The notes under the pieces were generated by a model. It had not been told where the DNA came from and did no database searches. It saw only the letters and a list, made by a program, of their open reading frames with translations. The translations under genes were made by a program, and so were the position numbers. A DNA stretch of 64,000 nucleotides from Variovorax sp. J22G73 (GTDB taxonomy: Bacteria; Pseudomonadota; Gammaproteobacteria; Burkholderiales; Burkholderiaceae_C). Below, piece after piece: positions 19,026 to 26,863 of the stretch. The stretch spans positions 61,475 through 125,474 of the forward strand of contig NZ_JASZYK010000019.1 in assembly GCF_030317035.1 (NCBI RefSeq). The letters are read 5' to 3'. Each line of letters starts with the position of its first letter. The first letter of the stretch is position 1.

Positions 19026-19031
19026 CATAAT
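19026..19031 (+). promoter_or_regulatory. -10-like CATAAT immediately upstream of dat
   Basis: CATAAT ends 6 bp before the dat ATG, which would put the transcription start at or next to the A of the ATG. No Shine-Dalgarno sequence is visible before the ATG, so a leaderless transcript is possible. No good -35 is seen. Confidence 0.35.
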
Positions 19032-19037
19032 TCCGGC

Positions 19038-19958
19038 ATGCACCCTATCACCGACGCCCTGCCCGCCACGCTTTGTTACCTCGACGGCGAATACACCGCC
19101 CTGCGCGACGCCAAGATCAGCGTGCTCGACCGCGGCTTCATCTTCGGCGACGGCATCTACGAATACGTGCCCGTCTACTTCGGCCAGCCCTTCTGCTTCG
19201 AGGAGCACATGGCGCGCCTGGCCCGCTCGCTTGCCGAGCTGCAGATCGACAACCCCCACACGCTCGACGGGTGGCGCGACATTGTCACGCACCTGGTCGC
19301 GACCGGCGGCGATGCGCCGCAGTCCGTGTACTTTCAGGTGACACGCGGCGTGGCCCCGCGCGACCATGCGATGGTGCGCGGCCTGCGCCCCACGGTGTTC
19401 GTCATGGTGAACCCGCTGCCGCCCATCGCAGACGCCGTGCGCGCCAAGGGCGTGGCCTGCGTGACCGCGGCGGACTTCCGCTGGCAGAAGGCCCACATCA
19501 AGAGCACCAGCCTGCTGGGTGCCGTGCTCGCGCGGCAGATCAGCGTGGAGGCCGGCGCCACCGAGACCATCATGTTCCGCGACGAGTGGCTCAGCGAAGC
19601 CTCGTCGAGCAACGTGTGGATCGTGCAGGACGGCAAGCTGATCGGCCCGCCCAAGAACAACCTCGTGCTCACCGGCATCCGCTACGGCCTGTTCGAGCGG
19701 CTGTGCGAAGAACGCGGCATTCCCTTCGAGCTGCGCCGCATCTCGCGCGACGAGGTGTTCGCCGCCGACGAGCTGCTGATCTCCTCGGCCAGCAAGGAGC
19801 TGCTGCCGGTGGTCACGCTCGACGGCAAGGCCATTGCCAACGGCCGTCCCGGCCCCATCTACCAAAGCTTGTACGAGGCCTACCAGGAGGCCAAGGTACG
19901 CAACGCAGAGAACGCGAAAAACGCCACGCACGCAAAGAAGCAAGGAGCCCCGGCATGA
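19038..19958 (+). CDS. dat: D-amino acid aminotransferase (class IV PLP enzyme)
   Basis: 306 residues, fold type IV aminotransferase. The N-terminal DRGFIFGDGIYEYVPVY and the PLP lysine in KAHIKSTSLL, followed by EASSSNVWIV and LTGIRYGLFERL, match D-alanine transaminase rather than the branched-chain enzyme. It interconverts D-alanine or D-glutamate and 2-oxo acids. It is the first gene of an operon with ybeD, an MBL lipoprotein, lipB and lipA; its stop overlaps the ybeD start as ATGA. The C-terminal about 15 residues are Lys/Asn/Ala-rich and probably disordered. Confidence 0.9.
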   Translation: MHPITDALPATLCYLDGEYTALRDAKISVLDRGFIFGDGIYEYVPVYFGQPFCFEEHMARLARSLAELQIDNPHTLDGWRDIVTHLVATGGDAPQSVYFQVTRGVAPRDHAMVRGLRPTVFVMVNPLPPIADAVRAKGVACVTAADFRWQKAHIKSTSLLGAVLARQISVEAGATETIMFRDEWLSEASSSNVWIVQDGKLIGPPKNNLVLTGIRYGLFERLCEERGIPFELRRISRDEVFAADELLISSASKELLPVVTLDGKAIANGRPGPIYQSLYEAYQEAKVRNAENAKNATHAKKQGAPA

Positions 19959-20281
19959 CCGACACCACCACCCCCGGCACGACCCCTGTCGCTACCGAAA
20001 CCATCGCCGTCCCCGATCCGCGCAAGGAATCGCTGATCGAGTACCCCTCGCAGTTCCCCATCAAGGTGATGGGCGCGAAGGTCGACGGCTTCGTGCATGC
20101 CATCACGCAGATCGCCGAGAAGTTCGACCCCGCCTTCGACGCCACCACCGTCGAGTTGCGCGACAGCAAGGCCGGCAACTACCTGGGCGTGACCATCACG
20201 GTGACGGCCACCAGCCGCGAGCAGCTCGACGACCTGTACCGCGCGCTGTCCGCGCACCCGATGGTCAAGGTCGTGCTTTGA
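19955..20281 (+). CDS. ybeD: YbeD family protein (DUF493)
   Basis: 108 residues. After a Thr-rich N-terminus come the family features SLIEYPSQFPIKVMG and YLGVTITVTATSREQLDDLYRALSAHPMVKVVL. YbeD is a small cytosolic ferredoxin-like-fold protein usually encoded beside lipB and thought to serve a regulatory role in lipoate metabolism. Its ATG overlaps the dat stop, and its stop overlaps the TTG start of the next gene. Confidence 0.92.
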   Translation: MTDTTTPGTTPVATETIAVPDPRKESLIEYPSQFPIKVMGAKVDGFVHAITQIAEKFDPAFDATTVELRDSKAGNYLGVTITVTATSREQLDDLYRALSAHPMVKVVL

Positions 20282-21516
20282 ACCTGCGCTGGCGGTCCGC
20301 CGCGGCGGCACTGTGCGCAAGCGGCCTGCTGGCCGCCTGCACGACGGCGCCCAACCCGTACTACGACGCCAGCCGCAAGCACCACCGGCCCGACGGCTTC
20401 CAGGACAACTACATCGAGTTCAAGCCGAAGAATTTCTTCACCGACGTGCTGCTCGGCTGGCAGCTGCCTTCATGGTTCAAGGGCCTGCCGCCCGCGCCCG
20501 AGGCACCGCCCCCGGTGGTCGCGCCCGACCTCGCGTTCATCCGGGCGAACACGGGCGAGTCCGCGCAGCCCGCGGCCACCTTCATCGGCCACGCCACGGT
20601 GCTCGTGCAGGTGCCGGTCGCCAACGGCGGCCTCAACGTGCTGATCGACCCGGTCTTCGGCGAGCGCGCCTCGCCCTTCTCGTTCGCCGGCCCCAAGCGC
20701 TTCCAGGCGCCCGGCGTCGCGCTGAAAGACCTGCCGCACATCGACCTGGTGCTCATCAGCCACAACCACTACGACCACCTCGATGAAGGCAGCGTGAAGG
20801 CGCTGAACGCGCAGGCCGGCGGGCCGCCGCTGTTCGTGGTGCCGCTGGGCATTGCGCCGTGGCTCGCGGAGCGCGGCATCGCCAACGCGGTGGAGCTCGA
20901 CTGGTGGGACAGCGTGACGCTGCCAGCGACCGCGGCCGGGCCGCTCCAGGCGTCGCAGGTTCGCATCGAGCGCAACGGCGCGGGCATTGCCACCGGTGCG
21001 TTCAACACGTCCGGCACACCCAGCACGCCTGACGCGGTACAGGTGTTCCTCACACCCGCGCAGCACTGGAGCGCACGCGGCCTCGGCGACCGGATGCAGA
21101 CGCTGTGGGGCGGCTTCGCGCTCCTCTCGCCCCGCATGCACGTCTTCTACTCGGGCGACACCGGCTACTCGAAGGACTTCGCCGACATCCAGGCCCGCCT
21201 CGCGCCGCGCCAGGGCAACGCGCAGGGCGGCGGCTTCGACCTGGCGCTGCTGCCGGTCGGCGCCTACGAGCCGCGCTGGTTCATGAAGGACCAGCACGTG
21301 AACCCCGACGAGAGCGTGCGCATCCACCGCGACCTGCACGCCAAGCGCAGCCTCGGCGTGCACTGGGCCACCTTCTCGCTGACCGACGAGGCGCTCGACC
21401 AGCCGCCCAGGGACCTGGCCGCGGCCCGCAAGGCCCAGGGCCTGGCCGACGACGCCTTCTTCACGCTCGCCATCGGCGAGACCCGCAAGCTGCCCGCGCG
21501 GCAGGCCACGCCATGA
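20278..21516 (+). CDS. MBL-fold lipoprotein hydrolase (UlaG/NAPE-PLD-like)
   Basis: 412 residues if translation begins at the TTG at 20278, which overlaps the ybeD stop as TTGA. That start gives a lipoprotein signal peptide (LLAAC, Cys21) and no ATG lies at a sensible place. The mature domain carries the metal motif SHNHYDHLD, an earlier TFIGHATVLVQ, then YSGDTGY and LLPVGAYEPRW, all typical of the UlaG / N-acylphosphatidylethanolamine phospholipase-D-like group. The substrate is unknown. Its place between ybeD and lipB is unusual; it is coupled on both sides (TTGA and ATGA). Confidence 0.85.
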   Translation: MNLRWRSAAAALCASGLLAACTTAPNPYYDASRKHHRPDGFQDNYIEFKPKNFFTDVLLGWQLPSWFKGLPPAPEAPPPVVAPDLAFIRANTGESAQPAATFIGHATVLVQVPVANGGLNVLIDPVFGERASPFSFAGPKRFQAPGVALKDLPHIDLVLISHNHYDHLDEGSVKALNAQAGGPPLFVVPLGIAPWLAERGIANAVELDWWDSVTLPATAAGPLQASQVRIERNGAGIATGAFNTSGTPSTPDAVQVFLTPAQHWSARGLGDRMQTLWGGFALLSPRMHVFYSGDTGYSKDFADIQARLAPRQGNAQGGGFDLALLPVGAYEPRWFMKDQHVNPDESVRIHRDLHAKRSLGVHWATFSLTDEALDQPPRDLAAARKAQGLADDAFFTLAIGETRKLPARQATP

Positions 21517-22229
21517 CAGACACCACCGAAGACGCCACCGCGCAGGCCCCCACCATCGCCATCGAACGGCACCTGCTGGGTCGCGTCGACTACGCCACCA
21601 CCTTCGCCGCCATGCAGCAGTTCACCCGCGAGCGCACGCCGGACACGCCCGACGCGCTATGGGTCTGCGAGCACGCACCGGTCTTCACACAGGGCATCGC
21701 GGGCCGGCAGGACCACATCCTGAACCCCGGCGACGTTCCCGTCGTGCAGACCGACCGCGGCGGCCAGGTCACCTTCCACGGCCCCGGGCAGGTGGTGGTC
21801 TATCCGCTGATCGACCTGCGCCGCGCGGGCTATTTCGTCAAGGAATACGTCTACCGCATCGAGGAATCGGTGCTGCGCACGCTGGCCCATTTCGGCGTGA
21901 CCGGCCACCGCGTGGCCAGCGCGCCGGGCATCTACGTGCGGCTGGACGACCCGTTCTCCCACGCCGCGCTGACCGGCCCGCTGCCCGCGGGCGACCCGTT
22001 TCGCGGGCTGGGCAAGATCGCCGCGCTGGGCATCAAGGTGAGCCGCCACGCCACCTACCACGGCGTGGCGCTGAACGTCGGCATGGACCTCGAACCCTTC
22101 TCGCGCATCAACCCTTGCGGCTACGCGGGGCTGCAAACGGTCGACCTTTCTACAATCGGCATCCAAACCACATGGGAAGAAGCCGCCACGGTGCTGAGCC
22201 AGAAGCTCACCACCTTCCTGGCGCCTTGA
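21513..22229 (+). CDS. lipB: Octanoyltransferase LipB
   Basis: 238 residues. The catalytic motifs are visible: DRGGQVTFHGPGQ, the lysine in LGIKVSRHATYHG and the acyl-carrying cysteine in NPCGYAG. LipB moves octanoate from acyl carrier protein to lipoyl domains. The ATG overlaps the stop of the MBL gene; lipA begins 7 bp downstream. Confidence 0.96.
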   Translation: MTDTTEDATAQAPTIAIERHLLGRVDYATTFAAMQQFTRERTPDTPDALWVCEHAPVFTQGIAGRQDHILNPGDVPVVQTDRGGQVTFHGPGQVVVYPLIDLRRAGYFVKEYVYRIEESVLRTLAHFGVTGHRVASAPGIYVRLDDPFSHAALTGPLPAGDPFRGLGKIAALGIKVSRHATYHGVALNVGMDLEPFSRINPCGYAGLQTVDLSTIGIQTTWEEAATVLSQKLTTFLAP

Positions 22230-22236
22230 ACTACCA

Positions 22237-23256
22237 ATGAGCACCACAGAAGTCGTCCGCGACGCCCAGAGCGCCGAAACCTACAACCCCCTGGCCAAGC
22301 AGAAAGCGGCGGCCAAGCTCTCGCGCATCCCCGTCAAGGTGGTGCAGACCGGCGAAGTGCTCAAGAAGCCCGACTGGATCCGCGTGAAGGCCGGCAGCCC
22401 GACCACGCGCTTCTACGAGATCAAGCAGATCCTGCGCGAAAGCAACCTGCACACCGTGTGCGAGGAAGCCTCGTGCCCGAACATCGGCGAATGCTTCGGC
22501 AATGGCACGGCCACCTTCATGATCATGGGCGACAAGTGCACGCGCCGCTGCCCGTTCTGCGACGTGGGCCACGGCCGCCCCGACCCGCTGGACAAGGACG
22601 AGCCCCTGAACCTCGCCAAGACCATCGCTAAGCTGCGCCTGAAGTACGTGGTGATCACCAGCGTCGACCGCGACGACCTGCGCGACGGCGGCAGCCAGCA
22701 TTTCGTGGACTGCATCAAGAACATCCGCGAGCTCTCGCCGATGACGCAGATCGAGATCCTGGTGCCCGACTTCCGCGGCCGCGACGACCGCGCCCTCGAG
22801 ATCCTGAAGGCCGCGCCGCCCGACGTGATGAACCACAACCTGGAAACCGCGCCGCGCCTCTACAAGGAAGCGCGCCCCGGCAGCGACTACCAGTTCAGCC
22901 TGAACCTGCTGAAGAAGTTCAAGGCCCTGCACCCGAACGTGCCCACCAAGAGCGGCATCATGGTCGGCCTCGGCGAGACCGACGAAGAGATCCTGCAGGT
23001 GATGCGCGACATGCGCGCCCACGACATCGACATGCTCACCATCGGCCAGTACCTGTCGCCGTCGGGCTCGCACCTGCCGGTGCGCCGCTACGTGCACCCC
23101 GACACCTTCAAGATGTTCGAGGAAGAGGCCTACAAGATGGGCTTCAGCCATGCGGCCGTCGGCGCGATGGTGCGCTCCAGCTACCACGCCGACCAGCAGG
23201 CCCATTCGGCTCAAGCGGCCCAGACGGCCCAGCAGGCGCACGCCGCCGGCGCCTGA
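22237..23256 (+). CDS. lipA: Lipoyl synthase LipA
   Basis: 339 residues, radical-SAM enzyme inserting two sulfurs into octanoyl groups. Both iron-sulfur clusters are visible: the auxiliary CEEASCPNIGEC (about 75-86) and the radical-SAM CTRRCPFC (about 101-108). GLGETDEEILQVM and the C-terminal GFSHAAVGAMVRSSYHAD are conserved. The last about 20 residues are an Ala/Gln-rich tail. It is the end of the dat-lipA operon, followed by a terminator. Confidence 0.97.
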   Translation: MSTTEVVRDAQSAETYNPLAKQKAAAKLSRIPVKVVQTGEVLKKPDWIRVKAGSPTTRFYEIKQILRESNLHTVCEEASCPNIGECFGNGTATFMIMGDKCTRRCPFCDVGHGRPDPLDKDEPLNLAKTIAKLRLKYVVITSVDRDDLRDGGSQHFVDCIKNIRELSPMTQIEILVPDFRGRDDRALEILKAAPPDVMNHNLETAPRLYKEARPGSDYQFSLNLLKKFKALHPNVPTKSGIMVGLGETDEEILQVMRDMRAHDIDMLTIGQYLSPSGSHLPVRRYVHPDTFKMFEEEAYKMGFSHAAVGAMVRSSYHADQQAHSAQAAQTAQQAHAAGA

Positions 23257-23282
23257 GTGTCGCGCTCCCAAGCGCACCCAGA

Positions 23283-23307
23283 AAAAAGGCCCGTCGAGGG
23301 CCTTTTT
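23283..23307. terminator. Bidirectional terminator between lipA and baeR
   Basis: AAAAAGGCCC and GGGCCTTTTT arms around GTCGA, 26 bp past the lipA stop and 19 bp past the convergent baeR stop. The T-runs on both strands serve both operons. Confidence 0.9.
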
Positions 23308-23326
23308 CAATGGCGCCACGCGGCGC

Positions 23327-24034
23327 CTACACCACGTCCAGCCGGTAGCCCACCCCGTAGATCGAGCGGATCAGCTCCTGACCGCCGCTGGCCGCGTCCA
23401 GCTTGCGCCGCAGGTTCTTCACATGGCTGTCGACCGCGCGATCGGTCACCGCGCGCTGGTCGGCGTGCACGTGGTCGAGCAGCCTGTCGCGCGACAGCAC
23501 GCGCCCGCGCGCATCGGCCAGCGCCTTCAGCAGGCGGAACTCGATGGGCGTGAGGTCCAGCGGCGCGCCCTGCCACGAAGCCTTGTAGCCCTGCGCGTCG
23601 ATCTGCAGCGGCGACACCGCGCGCGCCGACTGCCCACCGAAGCCGCTGCGCCGCAGCAGCGCCTTCACCCGCGCCACCACCTCGCGCGGGCTGAAGGGGG
23701 TCTTGCAGATGTAGTCGTCCGCGCCGATCTCCAGCCCCATCAGCCGGTCGGCCTCTTCCACGCGCGCGGTCAGCATGATGACCGGCACGTCGCTGAACTG
23801 GCGCAGCTCGCGGCACACGCTCATGCCGTCCTGCCCGGGCAGCATCAGGTCGAGCAGCACCACGTCGGGCCGGCGCGCCTTCACGCTGGGCACCACCTCC
23901 CGCCCGTTGGCCAGCCATGCCGACGTGTAGCCCGAGGCCTGCAGGTAGTCGGCCAGCAGCGCGGCCATGCGCGGCTCGTCCTCGACGATCAGTACATGCG
24001 CGGTCGCGGGCGTAGAAAGTGGCTTGTCGCTCAT
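23327..24034 (-). CDS. baeR: Response regulator, OmpR family (BaeR-like)
   Basis: 235 residues. The receiver domain has EDE near 19-21, the phospho-acceptor in VVLLDLMLPG, TAR and the switch lysine. The C-terminal winged helix ends HVKNLRRKLDAASGGQELIRSIYGVGYRLD. The start MSDKPLST follows the kinase stop by 28 bp. Oddity: the usual lysine-proline pair reads DYICKTPFSPREVV, with one threonine between Lys and Pro compared with E. coli BaeR. It is divergent from the RND efflux operon it probably controls. Confidence 0.9.
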   Translation of the reverse strand: MSDKPLSTPATAHVLIVEDEPRMAALLADYLQASGYTSAWLANGREVVPSVKARRPDVVLLDLMLPGQDGMSVCRELRQFSDVPVIMLTARVEEADRLMGLEIGADDYICKTPFSPREVVARVKALLRRSGFGGQSARAVSPLQIDAQGYKASWQGAPLDLTPIEFRLLKALADARGRVLSRDRLLDHVHADQRAVTDRAVDSHVKNLRRKLDAASGGQELIRSIYGVGYRLDVV

Positions 24035-24062
24035 CGTGGTGTGCCCTGTTGCCTGGCGTGTT

Positions 24063-25451
24063 TCAGGCACGGGGCAGGCGAATCGCGACCCACACGCCGC
24101 CCAGCGGCGAGGCCTTGGCCTCGATGGTGCCGCCATGCGCCTCCACGATGCTGCGGCAGATCGACAGGCCCAGCCCCGCGCCGCCGCTCGCGCGGTTGCG
24201 CGAGCCCTCGCCGCGGAAGAAGCGCTCGAACAGCTGCGGCAGCTGCGCCGCGTCCACGCCCGGTGCCGAGTCCATCAGGTCGATGGCCAGCAATGCGCCT
24301 TCTTCGCGCGCCTCGACGCGCAGCACGCCGCCCGCGTCGGTGTAGCGGCAGCTGTTGAGCACCAGGTTGCTGAACAGCTGCTGCATGCGCCGCTCGTCGG
24401 CGAACGCCACCAGCGGCTGCGCGGGCAGCGCCAGCTCGAGCCGCAGGCCCGCCGACGCCAGCCGCTCGCGGAAGGCGTCGACGCTCAGTTCGACCAGCTC
24501 GCGCAGGTCCACGTCGGCCTTGCGGTACGCGAGCGCCCCCACGTCGGCCAGCGACAGGTCGTACAGGTCGGTCACCAGCTTGTTGAGCATGCCCACCTCG
24601 TGCTGCAGCGAGCGCACGGCCTGCGCGTCGAGCCGGCGCACGCCGTCTTCCATTGCTTCCAGCTCGCCGTGCAGCACGCCCAGCGGCGTGCGCAGTTCGT
24701 GCGACACGTCGGCCATGAACTCGCGGCGCATGCGCTCGTTGCGCTGCAGCGTGTTCGCCAGCGAATTGAAGTCGCGCGCCAGCTGCCCGACCTCGTCGTG
24801 CGAGGCCACGGCCACGCGGCTTTCGTAGTCGCCCGCCGCCAGCCGGTGGGTGGCCGCGGCCACGCGCTTCACGGGCCCGAGCAGCACCCGCGCGATCCAC
24901 CACGCGATGCCCGCGGCCAGCAGCACGCACAGGCTGCCGATGACCCAGCTCGCGCGCGCCTGGTTCTGCTGGAAGCGCTGGTCGCCGGCCTCGCTCACGC
25001 TCTGGAACGGCGTCATCACCACCCAGCCCACGGTCTTGCCGTCGACCACCACGGCGCGCTCGGTGGCGTTGTCGCTCACCTGCCTGAAGCCGGCGATCAC
25101 ATGGCGGTCGGCATCGCGCAGCGCGATGCGCAGCACCGCCCCCGTGAGGTCGGACACCGGCGAAGGCGAACGCCCCGGCTCGAAGCGCTCGCCGTTCGCC
25201 GACGGGCCGGGCCGCATGATCTCGAACCAGGGCCTGGGGTCGTCGCGCAGGAAGTCCCAGTTGCCATGCTGCCGGTAGGCCGCCACCGCGTTGGGCAGCA
25301 CCGCGTCCATGCGCTCCACGCCCTGCTCGTTGAGGTACCCGACAAAGCCGCGCTCGAAGTTCCAGCGCGAGGCCGCGCCCATGGCGACCACGGCCAGCAC
25401 GGCGGTGGCCAGCACGGCGAGAAAGAGCTTGGTGGTAATGCTGATCTTCAT
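24063..25451 (-). CDS. baeS: Sensor histidine kinase (BaeS-like)
   Basis: 462 residues. A membrane helix at about 8-28, a periplasmic sensor (about 30-165) and a second helix (about 170-190) precede a HAMP domain, the phospho-acceptor motif FMADVSHELRTPLGVLHGELEA and a catalytic domain with GGAGLGLSICRSIVEAHGG. It senses envelope-active compounds and phosphorylates BaeR. The start MKISITTK gives a normal N-terminal membrane anchor; the open frame extends 31 codons more without support. Confidence 0.9.
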   Translation of the reverse strand: MKISITTKLFLAVLATAVLAVVAMGAASRWNFERGFVGYLNEQGVERMDAVLPNAVAAYRQHGNWDFLRDDPRPWFEIMRPGPSANGERFEPGRSPSPVSDLTGAVLRIALRDADRHVIAGFRQVSDNATERAVVVDGKTVGWVVMTPFQSVSEAGDQRFQQNQARASWVIGSLCVLLAAGIAWWIARVLLGPVKRVAAATHRLAAGDYESRVAVASHDEVGQLARDFNSLANTLQRNERMRREFMADVSHELRTPLGVLHGELEAMEDGVRRLDAQAVRSLQHEVGMLNKLVTDLYDLSLADVGALAYRKADVDLRELVELSVDAFRERLASAGLRLELALPAQPLVAFADERRMQQLFSNLVLNSCRYTDAGGVLRVEAREEGALLAIDLMDSAPGVDAAQLPQLFERFFRGEGSRNRASGGAGLGLSICRSIVEAHGGTIEAKASPLGGVWVAIRLPRA

Positions 25452-25561
25452 GAAGGCCCACAAGATAAGCCAGAAGACACCCGCGCGGTGCGCCGCGCGC
25501 GCCATGGCCGCGCGTGCCGGCGGACCTTCACATTGGCTCCACATTCGCTGAAGACCATGGA

Positions 25562-25578
25562 TTCCAACCTGATTGGAA
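25562..25578. promoter_or_regulatory. Dyad before the RND efflux operon, candidate operator
   Basis: TTCCAACCTGATTGGAA, perfect 6-bp arms around 5 bp, ends 7 bp before the adaptor ATG in the 134-bp divergent region between baeS and the efflux genes. It could be a regulator site or a hairpin masking the start, because no clear Shine-Dalgarno sequence is present. Confidence 0.4.
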
Positions 25579-25585
25579 CCCGCAC

Positions 25586-26851
25586 ATGCGAAACCCGCAC
25601 ACGTCTTCTCGCCTCACCCGCACCGGCCTCGCGTGCGCCCTGGCCCTCGGGCTGCTGGGCGGCATCGCGGGGTGTTCCGGCGCTTCGTCCGCGCCGCCGC
25701 AAGCCCCTTCCGATTCCGCTGTCGCGCAAGTCGGCGTGGTCACGCTGCAGGCGCAGAACCAGCCCATCACCACCGAGCTGTCGGGCCGCACGCGGGCCCG
25801 GCTGAGCGCCGAGATACGCCCGCAGGTCGGCGGCATCGTGCAGCAGCGGCTCTTCGAGGAGGGCGCGCTGGTCAAGGCCGGGCAGGTGCTCTACCAGCTG
25901 GACCCGGCCAGCTACAAGGCCGCTTACGCCAGCGCGCAGGCCAGCGTCGCCAAGGCCGAGGCCACGCTCAATGCCGCGAAGACCGCCGCGCGCCGCAACG
26001 CCGAGCTCGCCAAGATCGACGCGGTCAGCCAGCAGGCCAACGACGACAGCCAGGCCACGCTGCAGCAGGCCCAGGCCGACCTCGGCGTGGCGCGCGCCGC
26101 GCTGGACACGGCGCGCATCAACCTCGGCTTCACGCGCATCACCGCGCCCATCGCGGGGCGCATCGAGGCCTCCAGCGTCACGCCGGGCGCGCTGGTCACG
26201 GCCAGCCAGACCACGGCGCTCACCACCGTGCAGCAGCTCGACCCGATCCACGTCGACGTGACGCAGTCGACCACCGAGCTGCTGCGGCTGCGGCGCGAGC
26301 TCGCCAGCGGCGCGCTCAAGAGCGCGGACAGCGGCAATGGGAACGGCACCGGCAACGAAGCCACGGTGCAGCTGATGCTCGAAGACGGCACCGCCTACGC
26401 GCACCCCGGGCGCCTGCAGTTCTCCAGCGTCACCGTCAACGAAGGCACCGGCGCGGTCACGCTGCGCATCCTGGTGCCCAACCCCGAGCGCACGCTGCTG
26501 CCCGGCATGTACGTGCGCGCCGTGCTCGAGGAAGGCGTGGCCGAGCAGGCCCTGCTGGTGCCGCAGCAGGGCGTGAGCCGCACCGCGAGCGGCGATGCCT
26601 CGGCGCTGGTGGTCACGGCCGACGACAAGGTCGAGAAGCGCGCGCTGAAGGTGTCGCGCGCGGTGGGCAACCGCTGGCAGGTGACCGAGGGGCTGAAGGC
26701 CGGCGAGCGCGTGATCGTCGAGGGCTCGCTGAAGGTGAAGGCGGGCGACACGGTCAAGCCGGTGGCCGCCGCCGACACGGCGGTCGCCACTGCTGCCACG
26801 AGCACAACCACGACCACGACCACGACGGCCACCGTCGCCACCACCCGCTGA
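25586..26851 (+). CDS. RND efflux periplasmic adaptor (membrane fusion protein)
   Basis: 421 residues. The lipoprotein signal ends at GIAGC (Cys30). The order is that of AcrA/MexA: lipoyl half-motif PQVGGIVQQRLFEEGALVKAGQ, an Ala/Gln-rich coiled-coil hairpin (about 105-165), the second lipoyl half ITAPIAGRIEASSVTPGALV, then the beta-barrel and membrane-proximal domains. It links the inner-membrane pump to the outer-membrane channel. The last about 20 residues are a Thr/Ala tail made by ACC/ACG codon repeats. It is the first gene of the efflux operon, 12 bp before the pump gene. Confidence 0.95.
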   Translation: MRNPHTSSRLTRTGLACALALGLLGGIAGCSGASSAPPQAPSDSAVAQVGVVTLQAQNQPITTELSGRTRARLSAEIRPQVGGIVQQRLFEEGALVKAGQVLYQLDPASYKAAYASAQASVAKAEATLNAAKTAARRNAELAKIDAVSQQANDDSQATLQQAQADLGVARAALDTARINLGFTRITAPIAGRIEASSVTPGALVTASQTTALTTVQQLDPIHVDVTQSTTELLRLRRELASGALKSADSGNGNGTGNEATVQLMLEDGTAYAHPGRLQFSSVTVNEGTGAVTLRILVPNPERTLLPGMYVRAVLEEGVAEQALLVPQQGVSRTASGDASALVVTADDKVEKRALKVSRAVGNRWQVTEGLKAGERVIVEGSLKVKAGDTVKPVAAADTAVATAATSTTTTTTTTATVATTR

Positions 26852-26863
26852 GGCCCCACGCAC

